Part shown: positions 1-6,114 of the stretch, in pieces | How positions within the stretch are numbered: the first letter of the stretch is position 1 | How the letters are laid out: each line of letters begins with the position of its first letter | Origin: an uncultured Lachnospiraceae bacterium | Lineage (GTDB): Bacteria; Bacillota; Clostridia; Lachnospirales; Lachnospiraceae | Length of the DNA stretch: 6,119 bases | Direction: 5' to 3' | Assembly (NCBI GenBank): GCA_905236585.1 | Contig: CAJOQZ010000087.1 | Span: 1-6,119, forward strand | The notes under the pieces: model-generated | Told to the model about the DNA's origin: nothing | Database searches by the model: none | What the model saw: the letters and a program-made list of their open reading frames with translations, nothing else | Position numbers and translations under genes: made by a program

Positions 1-1
1 G

Positions 2-2845
2 AACCGGGCGCAGAACCGCTTTTTCTCCAACATGAGCCATGAGATCCGGACGCCGATCAATACGATCATCGGACTGAACGAAATGAATCTGCGGGAGGAA
101 CTGTCGCCGGAAGTGGCGGAGAACTCCGTTCATATCCAAAGCGCAAGCAAGATCCTTCTTTCCCTGATCAACGACATTCTTGATATGTCGCGGATCGAGT
201 CCGGGCGGATGACGATCGTACCCGCGCCGTATCAGGTCGGCGAGATGCTTTCCGACGTCGTCGGCATGATCTGGTCCAACGCAAGGGACAAGGGCTTGAA
301 TTTCACCGTGGATATCGACCGGACGATTCCCAGCGGACTGATCGGCGACGAGGTGCGGATCAAGCAGATTTTGCTTAACATATTGTCGAACGCGATCAAA
401 TATACGGAAAAGGGGTCGGTGGAACTGTCGATCGGATGCGCGAGCAGGACGGAAGATACCGCAGTCATTACGTATTCGATCACCGATACCGGAATCGGCA
501 TCAAAAAGGATAGCATCCCGTATCTTTTTTCCGCGTTCCACCGCGAAGATGAGGAGCGCAACCGCCATATCGAGGGAACGGGTCTGGGGCTTGCGATCGT
601 AAAGCAGCTTGTCGATCTGATGGGCGGCGAGATTACGGTCAACAGCATCTATACCAAGGGCTCCACCTTCGTAGTAGTGCTGCCGCAGACGATTTCCGAT
701 GCAGCAGAGGTCGGGGAGATTCGTCTCGAAGACCCGGAAAGCACGCAGATCCGCAATGTCTACCGGTCAAGTTTCGAGGCACCGCAGGCGAAGATTCTGA
801 TCGTGGATGACAACGAGGTAAATCTTCTTGTCGCCGAAAAACTGCTCCGGGATACCAAGGTGCAGATCGAAACGGTGACAAGCGGTGCGGAGGCGCTGGC
901 GCGCACGCTTGAAAGACGCTATGATTTGATCTTCATGGATTATCTGATGCCGGAGATGGACGGCATTGAATGTCTGCACGCCATTCGTGCGCAGCGGGGC
1001 GGCATGAATGTCGATACGCCGGTGATCGTTTTAACCGCAAATGCGGGAAATGATCTGCTGGCAATGTATCGGAGGGAAGGATTTGACGACTGCATCCTAA
1101 AGCCGGTGACTGGCGAACTGCTCGAGGAAGGACTGCTGGCGCACCTTCCGCGGGAACTTGTTTCGGTAGAATACAGCGATCCGGTGTCGGCGACGACGGT
1201 GACGCCGGTACTGACGCACAGGAGGAAAAAGCCGGTCGTCATTACGACAGAGAGCGTCTGCGACCTCCCGGCGAAACTTATCGAGTCGCGGCAGATCGGC
1301 GTGATCCCGTTCCCGATCTATACCGAAGAGGGCTATTTTTTGGACGGCAAGGAAATCGAGTCGGACGGGCTGCTTTCGTATATGATTACAACGGGGAAGG
1401 CGGCAAGAACCGGAGAGCCGTCCGTCGAGGAATACGAACAGTTCTTTTCCGCGCATTTGGAGCAGGCGACGCAGGTGGTTCATATTACCGCGAGCAAGAA
1501 ACTCTCCGGCGCTTTCGGCAAAGCGATGGAGGCGTCGCGCGCGTTCGACAACGTAACGGTGATCGATTCGGGGCAGATGTCGAGCGGCATCGGTCTTCTG
1601 GCACTGTATGCGGCGAAACTGGCGGAAAGCGGCGAGCCGGTCGGACGAATCCGCGCCGAACTCGAACAGATGAAGCAGACGATTCAGACGAGTTTTGTAT
1701 TAGACAGCATGAAGTATCTTGCACGTTCCGGCAGAACCCCAAGACATGCGCTGACGATGTGCGAGGCGTTTATGCTGCATCCTGTGGTAGGGGTATATGA
1801 CGGCATCATACGTCCGCGCCGGATGATAGCGGGGAGCAGGGACACTGTATGGCGGCGGTATATGCGGATGGCGTTTGCCGACAAGAGCCGGATCGACAAG
1901 GGGACGCTGTTTTTGACGCATGCGGCGCTTTCCACGGACACTATCGCGCAGATCAAACACGATCTTGAAGAAGTTATTCATTTTGAAAACGTCGTGGTGC
2001 AGAAAGTGTCCGCATCGAGCGCATGCATGTACGGACCGGGGACGTTCGGGCTGATTTATACTTATATGGGGAAACAGGGGGAGTACCATATCGATACATC
2101 CATAAGGGAAGAACGCACGGAGCACGTGACGCTGATGGAACCGGCAGGGTCGGAGGGCGCTTCGAGAACAAAGCCGCCGCAGGATGAACAAAAAAAAGAG
2201 GCGGACATCGAAGCAAGGATCAATGTGGTTCCGTTTGTGCCGGATCAAAAGGAGTCGTCTGTCATACCGGCGTGGATACGCGGGATAGAGGGGCTGGACG
2301 TCGATGCTGGAATCCGCTATTGCGCGTCGGAAGACGGCTATATGGGCGCCATCGACATCTTCTTCAGCACCATTCGGCAGAAAGCGGATGAGATTGAGGC
2401 GCTTTATGATGAGGAGGACTTCGAGAATTACACGATCAAGGTTCACGCCTTGAAGAGTTCCGCACGGATTATCGGGGCGACGGCGCTTTCCGAAAAAGCG
2501 CTTGCGCTGGAGATGGCGGGCAAAGAGGGCGATATTGCAAAGATCAAGGCGGATACGGCGCAGCTGCTCGCTGACTACCGCGGCTATTATGAAACGTTGA
2601 AAAGGCTTTCTGGGGATGAAGAGGCAGACGACGGGGACAAGCAGGAGGTGCCCGCAGAAGTTTTGACGGATGCATATCAGTCTATGGTGGAATTTGTCGA
2701 CCAAATGGATTATAATTTAACGGAGATGGTGTTGCAGTCTCTGGAAGAGTACCGCTTGCCAAAGGAAGATAAAGCGCGCATTGATGCGATCACGGATGCG
2801 CTGCATGTGCTGGACTGGGATAAAATAAAGGACTTGCTGCCTTAG
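2..2845 (+). CDS. Hybrid sensor histidine kinase with internal DegV domain and C-terminal HPt (5' partial)
   Basis: The frame is open from the window edge. The ATG at 32 is not the start: it lies inside the HisKA motif F-F-S-N-M-S-H-E-I-R-T-P, so the sensor region lies upstream. Counting that Met as residue 1, the layout is as follows. HisKA has its phospho-His at residue 3. HATPase (about 108-220) has N120 in the N box, DTGIG at 152-156 and GTGLGL at 182-187. The receiver (about 253-370) has D259/D260, phospho-acceptor D303, T335 and K357. A DegV domain spans about 401-683. An HPt domain (about 746-858) has H805 in HALKSS. An acidic, helical tail follows to 937. All phosphorelay residues are present, so a His-Asp-His relay is expected. 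The DegV part keeps the family landmarks: TTES-x-CDLP, TGEPS, SGAFGKA, VIDSG, YLARSGR, GPGTFGL. DegV proteins bind fatty acids, so lipid sensing or binding inside the relay is my inference. The probable partner is the receiver protein 25 bases downstream. Confidence 0.93.
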   Translation, partial: NRAQNRFFSNMSHEIRTPINTIIGLNEMNLREELSPEVAENSVHIQSASKILLSLINDILDMSRIESGRMTIVPAPYQVGEMLSDVVGMIWSNARDKGLNFTVDIDRTIPSGLIGDEVRIKQILLNILSNAIKYTEKGSVELSIGCASRTEDTAVITYSITDTGIGIKKDSIPYLFSAFHREDEERNRHIEGTGLGLAIVKQLVDLMGGEITVNSIYTKGSTFVVVLPQTISDAAEVGEIRLEDPESTQIRNVYRSSFEAPQAKILIVDDNEVNLLVAEKLLRDTKVQIETVTSGAEALARTLERRYDLIFMDYLMPEMDGIECLHAIRAQRGGMNVDTPVIVLTANAGNDLLAMYRREGFDDCILKPVTGELLEEGLLAHLPRELVSVEYSDPVSATTVTPVLTHRRKKPVVITTESVCDLPAKLIESRQIGVIPFPIYTEEGYFLDGKEIESDGLLSYMITTGKAARTGEPSVEEYEQFFSAHLEQATQVVHITASKKLSGAFGKAMEASRAFDNVTVIDSGQMSSGIGLLALYAAKLAESGEPVGRIRAELEQMKQTIQTSFVLDSMKYLARSGRTPRHALTMCEAFMLHPVVGVYDGIIRPRRMIAGSRDTVWRRYMRMAFADKSRIDKGTLFLTHAALSTDTIAQIKHDLEEVIHFENVVVQKVSASSACMYGPGTFGLIYTYMGKQGEYHIDTSIREERTEHVTLMEPAGSEGASRTKPPQDEQKKEADIEARINVVPFVPDQKESSVIPAWIRGIEGLDVDAGIRYCASEDGYMGAIDIFFSTIRQKADEIEALYDEEDFENYTIKVHALKSSARIIGATALSEKALALEMAGKEGDIAKIKADTAQLLADYRGYYETLKRLSGDEEADDGDKQEVPAEVLTDAYQSMVEFVDQMDYNLTEMVLQSLEEYRLPKEDKARIDAITDALHVLDWDKIKDLLP

Positions 2846-2870
2846 ATGCAACATGAGAGGATAGGATCGG

Positions 2871-3680
2871 ATGAACGAACACGAGTTTGAGTTGTCCCTT
2901 CAGATGGACAATCTGGCAAAACGTAATATTGCGCTGATCATCAGTACGGCGGAGACATTTCTTGTGAAGGGGCTTGCCTCCAAATTGACGGAGATCGGCG
3001 TCGAGGTGAATTATTCGACGACGAAGATCAAGCAGATCAAGGAGTTTGCGGAAGAGGCGGACTACTATATCTTTTATATGGACGAGTCGGTCAAGGAACT
3101 TGCGGACGTCATGGTTTTTTTGAACGATATCTGCACCGAAAAGGAGAAAAAGATGATCCTGATCGGCACGCGCATCGAGTATGAGGCGGTGATGACGAAC
3201 CTCATCGAGAAGAACGTCCTGCAGTGGTTCGAGCGCCCGCTCGACATGAACGTGTTCATCCAGAGGATGCAGGATTATCTGGATGACGCGGCGGTTGAGG
3301 CGCGTAAGAAGGTCATCCTGATCGTAGATGACGACGTGACCTATATGCGGACGATCGCGGAGTGGCTGAAGGACATCTACCGCGTCGGCATGGCGAACTC
3401 CGGCGCGCAGGCGATCGCGTGGCTGGCGAAGAACAAGGCGGATCTGATCCTGCTGGATTACGAGATGCCCATCACCTCCGGACCGCAGGTGCTGGAGATG
3501 TTAAAAAGCGAGGCGTCCACCAATTCGATTCCGGTGATGTTTCTGACGGGGAAGGGCGACCGGCAGAGCATAATGAACGTGCTGTCCTTAAAGCCCGCGG
3601 ACTACCTGCTGAAGTCGATCGACCGGAAGACGCTGCGGCTGAAGTTGGAGAAGTATTTCCTATCCAAGCGTGTAAAATAA
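2871..3680 (+). CDS. Dual-receiver response regulator without output domain
   Basis: The protein has 269 residues and is soluble, with no signal peptide. The C-terminal receiver (about 147-265) is complete: acidic pocket D153-D155, phospho-acceptor D196 in LILLDYEMP, T226 and K248 (followed by S rather than the usual P). The N-terminal part (about 18-138) has the same alternating fold, but the acidic pair is replaced by S-T (25-26). D71 sits at the acceptor position, T100 at the Thr position and R122-P at the Lys-Pro position, so it is a degenerate receiver. No DNA-binding, GGDEF, HD or other output domain follows. It may act as a phosphate-accepting adaptor or sink, or work by protein contact. 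It starts 25 bases after the kinase stop codon, with AGAGG at 2856-2860 as a ribosome site, and is surely co-transcribed. The HPt H805 of the kinase is the likely phosphodonor (inference). The gene ends just before a terminator. Confidence 0.9.
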   Translation: MNEHEFELSLQMDNLAKRNIALIISTAETFLVKGLASKLTEIGVEVNYSTTKIKQIKEFAEEADYYIFYMDESVKELADVMVFLNDICTEKEKKMILIGTRIEYEAVMTNLIEKNVLQWFERPLDMNVFIQRMQDYLDDAAVEARKKVILIVDDDVTYMRTIAEWLKDIYRVGMANSGAQAIAWLAKNKADLILLDYEMPITSGPQVLEMLKSEASTNSIPVMFLTGKGDRQSIMNVLSLKPADYLLKSIDRKTLRLKLEKYFLSKRVK

Positions 3681-3697
3681 TCCCATAAGAAAATGCG

Positions 3698-3730
3698 GCG
3701 CAGGCTAATGAAGGTCTGCGCTTATTTTAT
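3698..3730 (+). terminator. Rho-independent terminator of the kinase-receiver operon
   Basis: Bases 3698-3705 (gcgcaggc) pair with 3714-3721 (gtctgcgc), giving 8 bp with one G-T wobble around an 8-base loop. The T-rich run ttattttat follows. It begins 18 bases after the stop codon of the receiver gene, the expected position for the operon end. Confidence 0.75.
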
Positions 3731-3738
3731 GTGTGGTC

Positions 3739-3995
3739 GTCTGCGGCGTCAGTTTCAATAACCGCCGTCGGTCAGGGTTTCTCGGGGGAATTTGCTAATT
3801 GTTCCGATTGCTTTTTGAGGTGATTTGCGTGACCGTCGGCAATTCCACATCCTTGTGTGTCTGCCGCTTCAATGCGGCAGACCGCCGACTCTGCGCGGCG
3901 TCCGTGCCGCGCAGTCACTTAGGCGAGGAGGAACAAAAGCAAATTCACCCCTCGAAACATTCCCGCCGTCGATTATTGAAACTGCCGTCGCAGAC
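3739..3995. repeat. Long imperfect inverted repeat with branched hairpin interior (candidate structured RNA or palindromic element)
   Basis: The left arm 3739-3805 pairs with the right arm 3930-3995 over about 66 bases, interrupted by scattered mismatches and small bulges. Perfect blocks include 3750-3761 with 3973-3984 (12 bp), 3788-3796 with 3938-3946 (9 bp), 3739-3745 with 3989-3995 (7 bp) and 3801-3805 with 3930-3934. Inside lie gtgac/gtcac (3829-3833 with 3914-3918) and gtcggc/gccgac (3835-3840 with 3884-3889). The latter encloses a small hairpin (3846-3857) and a perfect 9-bp hairpin (3859-3867 with 3874-3882). Another perfect 9-bp hairpin lies at 3891-3899 with 3906-3914, its last base competing with the gtcac pairing. 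It could be a multi-branched non-coding RNA or a MITE-like element. I see no flanking target duplication and recognise no known RNA family. Confidence 0.75.
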
Positions 3996-4079
3996 TTGAT
4001 GCAGACGTAAGACGCGCAGACATAATATCATGCGATGCATGCATTTTCTTATTCCGCCGCGCCCGATGCCGGTGGGTTA

Positions 4080-4152
4080 GCGCCTTCGGCGCGTTGCAGG
4101 ATATTTCGCCTTGCGGCGAAATCCTTCATGGGATGCGCGGACAAGACCGCGC
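4080..4152. repeat. Cluster of three strong short hairpins
   Basis: Three consecutive inverted repeats are packed into 73 bases. Hairpin 1 is gcgcc-ttc-ggcgc at 4080-4092. Hairpin 2 is an 8-bp stem (4103-4110 with 4115-4122) around ttgc, extended by agg/cct at 4098-4100 with 4123-4125. Hairpin 3 is gcgcgg with ccgcgc at 4135-4140 and 4147-4152. None has a T-run next to it, so terminators are unlikely. The pattern suggests a REP-like dispersed palindromic unit or part of a structured RNA. A 44-codon open frame from 4035 crosses it and is probably accidental. Confidence 0.6.
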
Positions 4153-4177
4153 GGATATGGATATTTTAAGCAGAAAT

Positions 4178-4206
4178 TTGACATTGGGGAGAAAAGATAG
4201 TATCAT
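4178..4206 (+). promoter_or_regulatory. Near-consensus housekeeping-sigma promoter
   Basis: TTGACA at 4178-4183 is a perfect -35 box. A 17-base spacer leads to TATCAT at 4201-4206, five of six matches to the -10 consensus. Transcription would start near 4212-4214. No intact + strand gene lies downstream; the next feature in that direction is the terminator at 4255. A hairpin tttgtc/gacaaa (4210-4225) sits right at the predicted start. Confidence 0.6.
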
Positions 4207-4212
4207 ATCTTT

Positions 4213-4290
4213 GTCAGAAGACAAAAAAGTAGCAATATATGTCCACAGACAATGAAATCCCCGATGGTGCTACATCGGGGATTTTAATTT
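4213..4290 (+). ncRNA. Candidate small RNA between promoter and terminator
   Basis: The promoter at 4178-4206 and the strong terminator hairpin at 4255-4284 would yield a transcript of about 75 nt. Its 5' half is A-rich and mostly single-stranded; its 3' end is the 12-bp hairpin with a T-run. A 19-codon frame starts at ATG 4239 but lacks a ribosome site. The start is predicted only from the promoter boxes, and no known RNA family is recognised. The alternative is a leftover promoter whose gene was lost by rearrangement. Confidence 0.35.
4255..4290. terminator. Strong, possibly bidirectional rho-independent terminator
   Basis: Bases 4255-4266 pair perfectly with 4273-4284 (12 bp, loop gtgcta). 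On the + strand attttaattt follows. On the - strand the hairpin is followed by tttcatt, so it may also serve the leftward regulator gene that ends at 4375. Confidence 0.8.
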
Positions 4291-4375
4291 GCCCGTAAGT
4301 CGAAGGTTCACGGCGAGATTATCATAACATATTATGTTAGGGAATACGACAAATATGAGCAGACGGGCGGCAAAT
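4286..4375. repeat. Nested inverted repeat at the 3' end of the XRE gene
   Basis: The outer arms atttgcccgt (4287-4296) and acgggcggcaaat (4363-4375) pair except for two extra bases. Inside lie gtcg/cgac (4299-4302 with 4347-4350). The centre is a perfect 6-bp hairpin, taacat-att-atgtta, at 4325-4339. The right arm overlaps the TGA of the regulator, so the structure would form in its 3' untranslated region. It may aid termination or transcript stability, or the central palindrome may be a protein site. Confidence 0.45.
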
Positions 4376-4707
4376 CATTCTACAGTAACTGCCTGAATAT
4401 AGTGGGAGATAATCTGTTCTAAGTGCGGGAGTGCATTTACAGGACATGTTTTAATAAGTGCAATAATCGGTATATATTCGGGGGATACTTCATTTTCTCC
4501 AAATAAAAGATAGTCTATCGGAAGATGTAAAGCGTCTGCAATTCTGCATAAAGTATCAATAGATCCACCTTTGAGTCCTAATTCAATATCGTAAACATAG
4601 CGCGGCGTAATGGCAGATTTTTCCGCCAGCGATTCGCGTGACAAACCCAGCAGTTGTCTTTGTTTCTTTATTCTCTCTCCAACTTCTATTGGAGTATATT
4701 TTTCCAT
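4375..4707 (-). CDS. Small XRE-family helix-turn-helix regulator
   Basis: The protein has 110 residues. An HTH_3/Cro-CI-type domain fills about residues 8-68: GERIKKQRQLLGLSRESLAEK, then ITPRYVYDIELG, then IDTLCRIADALHLPIDYLLFG. The C-terminal part (about 77-107) is helical and contains KTCP and a closing L-E-Q-I-I-x-H-Y-I-Q-A-V, a pattern I associate with short Lachnospiraceae regulators of 100-110 residues. It therefore looks full length, and the start fits the family. No ribosome site precedes the ATG: the upstream bases on this strand read cctatatagcgc. The region upstream is the body of a broken transketolase gene, so any promoter lies in foreign sequence. The gene is AT-rich, like its right neighbours and unlike the kinase operon. 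The target is unknown; no partner toxin, phage or conjugation gene is visible. Confidence 0.85.
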   Translation of the reverse strand: MEKYTPIEVGERIKKQRQLLGLSRESLAEKSAITPRYVYDIELGLKGGSIDTLCRIADALHLPIDYLLFGENEVSPEYIPIIALIKTCPVNALPHLEQIISHYIQAVTVE

Positions 4708-5325
4708 GCGCTATATAGGAAGGATATATTAAGGTATGATCCCCAAAACCCAAAATGGCAGGATAGGGACAGATTCGTTTTGTCTAAAGGTCATGCCGGA
4801 CTTGCCTTATATTGTGTTTTGGAACATGCCGGACTGATTCCTTCGGTAAAAATTGATTCCTATTTGCAGGAAAATTCATTGATTGGCGGAGAACCATGTA
4901 TGCGCGATTGTGAATGGATTGAAGCAACAACTGGATCGCTCGGGCACGGCTTGTCTATGGGTGTAGGTATGGCTATGGCGTTTCAGACAAATAAAAGCCA
5001 GGCAAAAGTCTATGTTATGCTCGGAGACGGTGAGTGCGAGGAAGGAAACATATGGGAAGCGGCTATGTTGGCAGCGGCACAAGGTTTAAGTAATCTCATA
5101 GTGATTCTTGACAGCAATAAGATTCAGAAAATGGATTTTGTTGATAAAACGATCGGTGAACCGGACTGGCGAAAAAAGTGGAGTGCGTTCGGATGGGATG
5201 TAGATGAAACCGATGGGCACAATATGGAAGAGTTTGCTTCCGTATTAAAGCAACCGACGAAGAATGCAAAGCCAAGAATTATTATCGCCCATACAATTAA
5301 GGGGAAAGGCGTATCTATTATATAA
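4705..5325 (+). pseudogene. Transketolase N-terminal subunit fragment, truncated at both ends
   Basis: The frame shows clear similarity to the thiamine-diphosphate half of two-subunit transketolases: ILRYDPQNPKW, DRDRFVLSKGHAGLALY, EATTGSLGHGLSMGVGMA, LGDGECEEGNIWEAAM (cofactor motif, GDG at 5023-5031, completed by ILDSNK) and AHTIKGKGVS. Similarity begins only at the A-L-Y just after 4705. The preceding 40 or so residues, with the usual G-H-I-G-G-S-L-S segment, are missing, and the open frame back to 4654 only reads the antisense of the regulator. At the 3' end the protein stops two residues after GKGVS, short of the usual C-terminal residues. No start with a ribosome site exists. Intact relatives transfer two-carbon units in the pentose phosphate pathway or make precursors inside glycan clusters. 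This copy is probably inactive. A short reading through the open frame cannot be excluded. Confidence 0.85.
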
Positions 5326-6049
5326 TGCGGTCAAAGATGTCGTAGAGGAGGCAGGATTCAAATATCTTAACGCAAATGATTACTATGATGAAATGGGGAT
5401 TGATTATTCCGAAGATTTTTATAATGGAGCGCATGTGAATTTGTTCGGAGCGAAGAAATATACAAAGTTTTTGGAAGACTATATATGTGAACAATATGAT
5501 ATGCCGGATCACAGAGGGGATGATAGTTTTAATTCATGGAATGATGACGCAGATCGTTTTTTTGAAGAAGAAAAAACACATATGCAGACAGTTACAAATT
5601 TAAGACTGGACTATGAAAAAGGGCAGAGTTTAGCCGACGAGATAATCCATACAGAGAATTTGTCTGAATGGGATAATCTTGTATCCGATAGTAGGTTTGT
5701 GTTGCTTATTGCAGGGAAAGGAAGTATACCGTATCCAAAAAGGATGGCAGATCAGAAAATCCTTTCCAAGTGGGGGATTGCAGAAAATGCAGAGGATATC
5801 ATTCGTGTTGTGTCTAATTCGAGTGTATCGTATTCCAATGAAGAGGATGGGCAGCAAACATACTCGACCGGTGAGGGGTTAATATACACAATCGATCTTG
5901 ACAGCAATACCATTGAGGTACTTGATGAAAAAATACCTATAAGCAGGAATGGGATAAATATCGTGTTAGTTGATAATATATATCAGAAGATTGTTGAAAA
6001 GGCTGCGTTGGATGTTGCATCCGATGGCGTTGTTGTAAGAAAAAAATAA
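5312..6049 (+). pseudogene. SGNH-hydrolase-like protein, C-terminal part only
   Basis: The reading frame is open back to an ATG at 5264, but everything before about 5312 is out-of-frame transketolase sequence, so that start is not native. The retained protein begins Y-L-L-Y-N-A-V-K-D-V-V. It carries the last block of an SGNH/GDSL fold, DFYNGAHVNLFGAKKYTKFL, with the presumed catalytic His at 5432. The usual D of the D-x-x-H motif is N here (5423-5425). An acidic linker follows, then a beta-rich domain with RFVLLIAGKGS and RNGINIVLVDN. The latter resembles the ILEI-like domain found behind SGNH domains in Firmicutes surface-polysaccharide loci. The N-terminal half, with the nucleophile Ser block and any membrane anchor, is gone. 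The 3' end appears intact, with a TAA at 6047-6049. Intact relatives probably modify or deacylate exported glycans (family inference). The domain assignment is moderate. Confidence 0.7.
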
Positions 6050-6076
6050 AAAATGCCCTTATGTCTGATGTTATAC

Positions 6077-6114
6077 GAAAAAATGGCGCAGCCCCCGTGT
6101 AAATTCAACACAGG
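6077..6114 (-). terminator. Possible terminator for a leftward gene beyond the window
   Basis: Read on the - strand, cctgtgt pairs with acacggg (7 bp with one G-T wobble, loop tgaattt, 6094-6114). Then come ggggctgcgcc and a run of six T at 6078-6083. The wobble forms only on the - strand; the + strand has a C-A clash. The gap between hairpin and T-run is longer than ideal. The pairing partner of ggggctgcgcc may lie outside the window. Confidence 0.3.

Larger units (their letters stand above)
3681..4374. other. Structured intergenic region without a convincing gene
   Basis: About 690 bases lie between the receiver stop and the regulator stop on the other strand. Open frames here (66 and 61 codons near 3800-4010, and 44 codons from 4035) lie in palindromic sequence, lack ribosome sites and resemble nothing I recognise. 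The space instead holds a terminator, a long inverted repeat, a hairpin cluster, a promoter facing a terminator, and a nested inverted repeat (each listed separately). Between them, 3996-4079 has three gcagac copies (3990, 4001 and 4016, the first inside the inverted repeat) and a perfect 10-base palindrome, atgcatgcat, at 4035-4044. Composition changes from GC-rich to AT-rich at about 4155. Confidence 0.7.

Noticed and set aside
1700..2704. Long 334-codon open frame on the - strand inside the kinase gene
   Set aside because: It is antisense to the DegV and HPt coding region, which has clear family motifs; the length reflects GC-rich codon structure.
3362..3688. 108-codon + strand frame overlapping the receiver gene
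   Set aside because: It is an out-of-frame shadow of the intact C-terminal receiver, rich in G, A, R and E as expected from the shifted codons.
3799..4010. Two overlapping + strand open frames of 66 and 61 codons
   Set aside because: They lie wholly within the long inverted repeat and its right flank, have no ribosome site and a composition set by the palindromes; the protein sequences resemble nothing known.
3690..4160. CRISPR array or tandem repeat
   Set aside because: The repeats are inverted arms and scattered gcagac words, not regularly spaced direct repeats with unique spacers.
4035..4170. 44-codon + strand open frame from ATG 4035
   Set aside because: It starts inside the atgcatgcat palindrome, crosses the three-hairpin cluster and lacks a ribosome site; probably accidental.
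4288..4427. Open + strand frame with protein-like composition (contains EIIITYYVREYDKYEQ)
   Set aside because: There is no start codon after the upstream TAA at 4285, and it overlaps the antisense of the well-supported XRE gene; no homologue recognised. It could be a gene fragment but cannot be supported.
4375..6049. Toxin-antitoxin or phage defence module around the XRE regulator
   Set aside because: The neighbours are metabolic and glycan-type gene fragments, not toxins, nucleases or phage genes.
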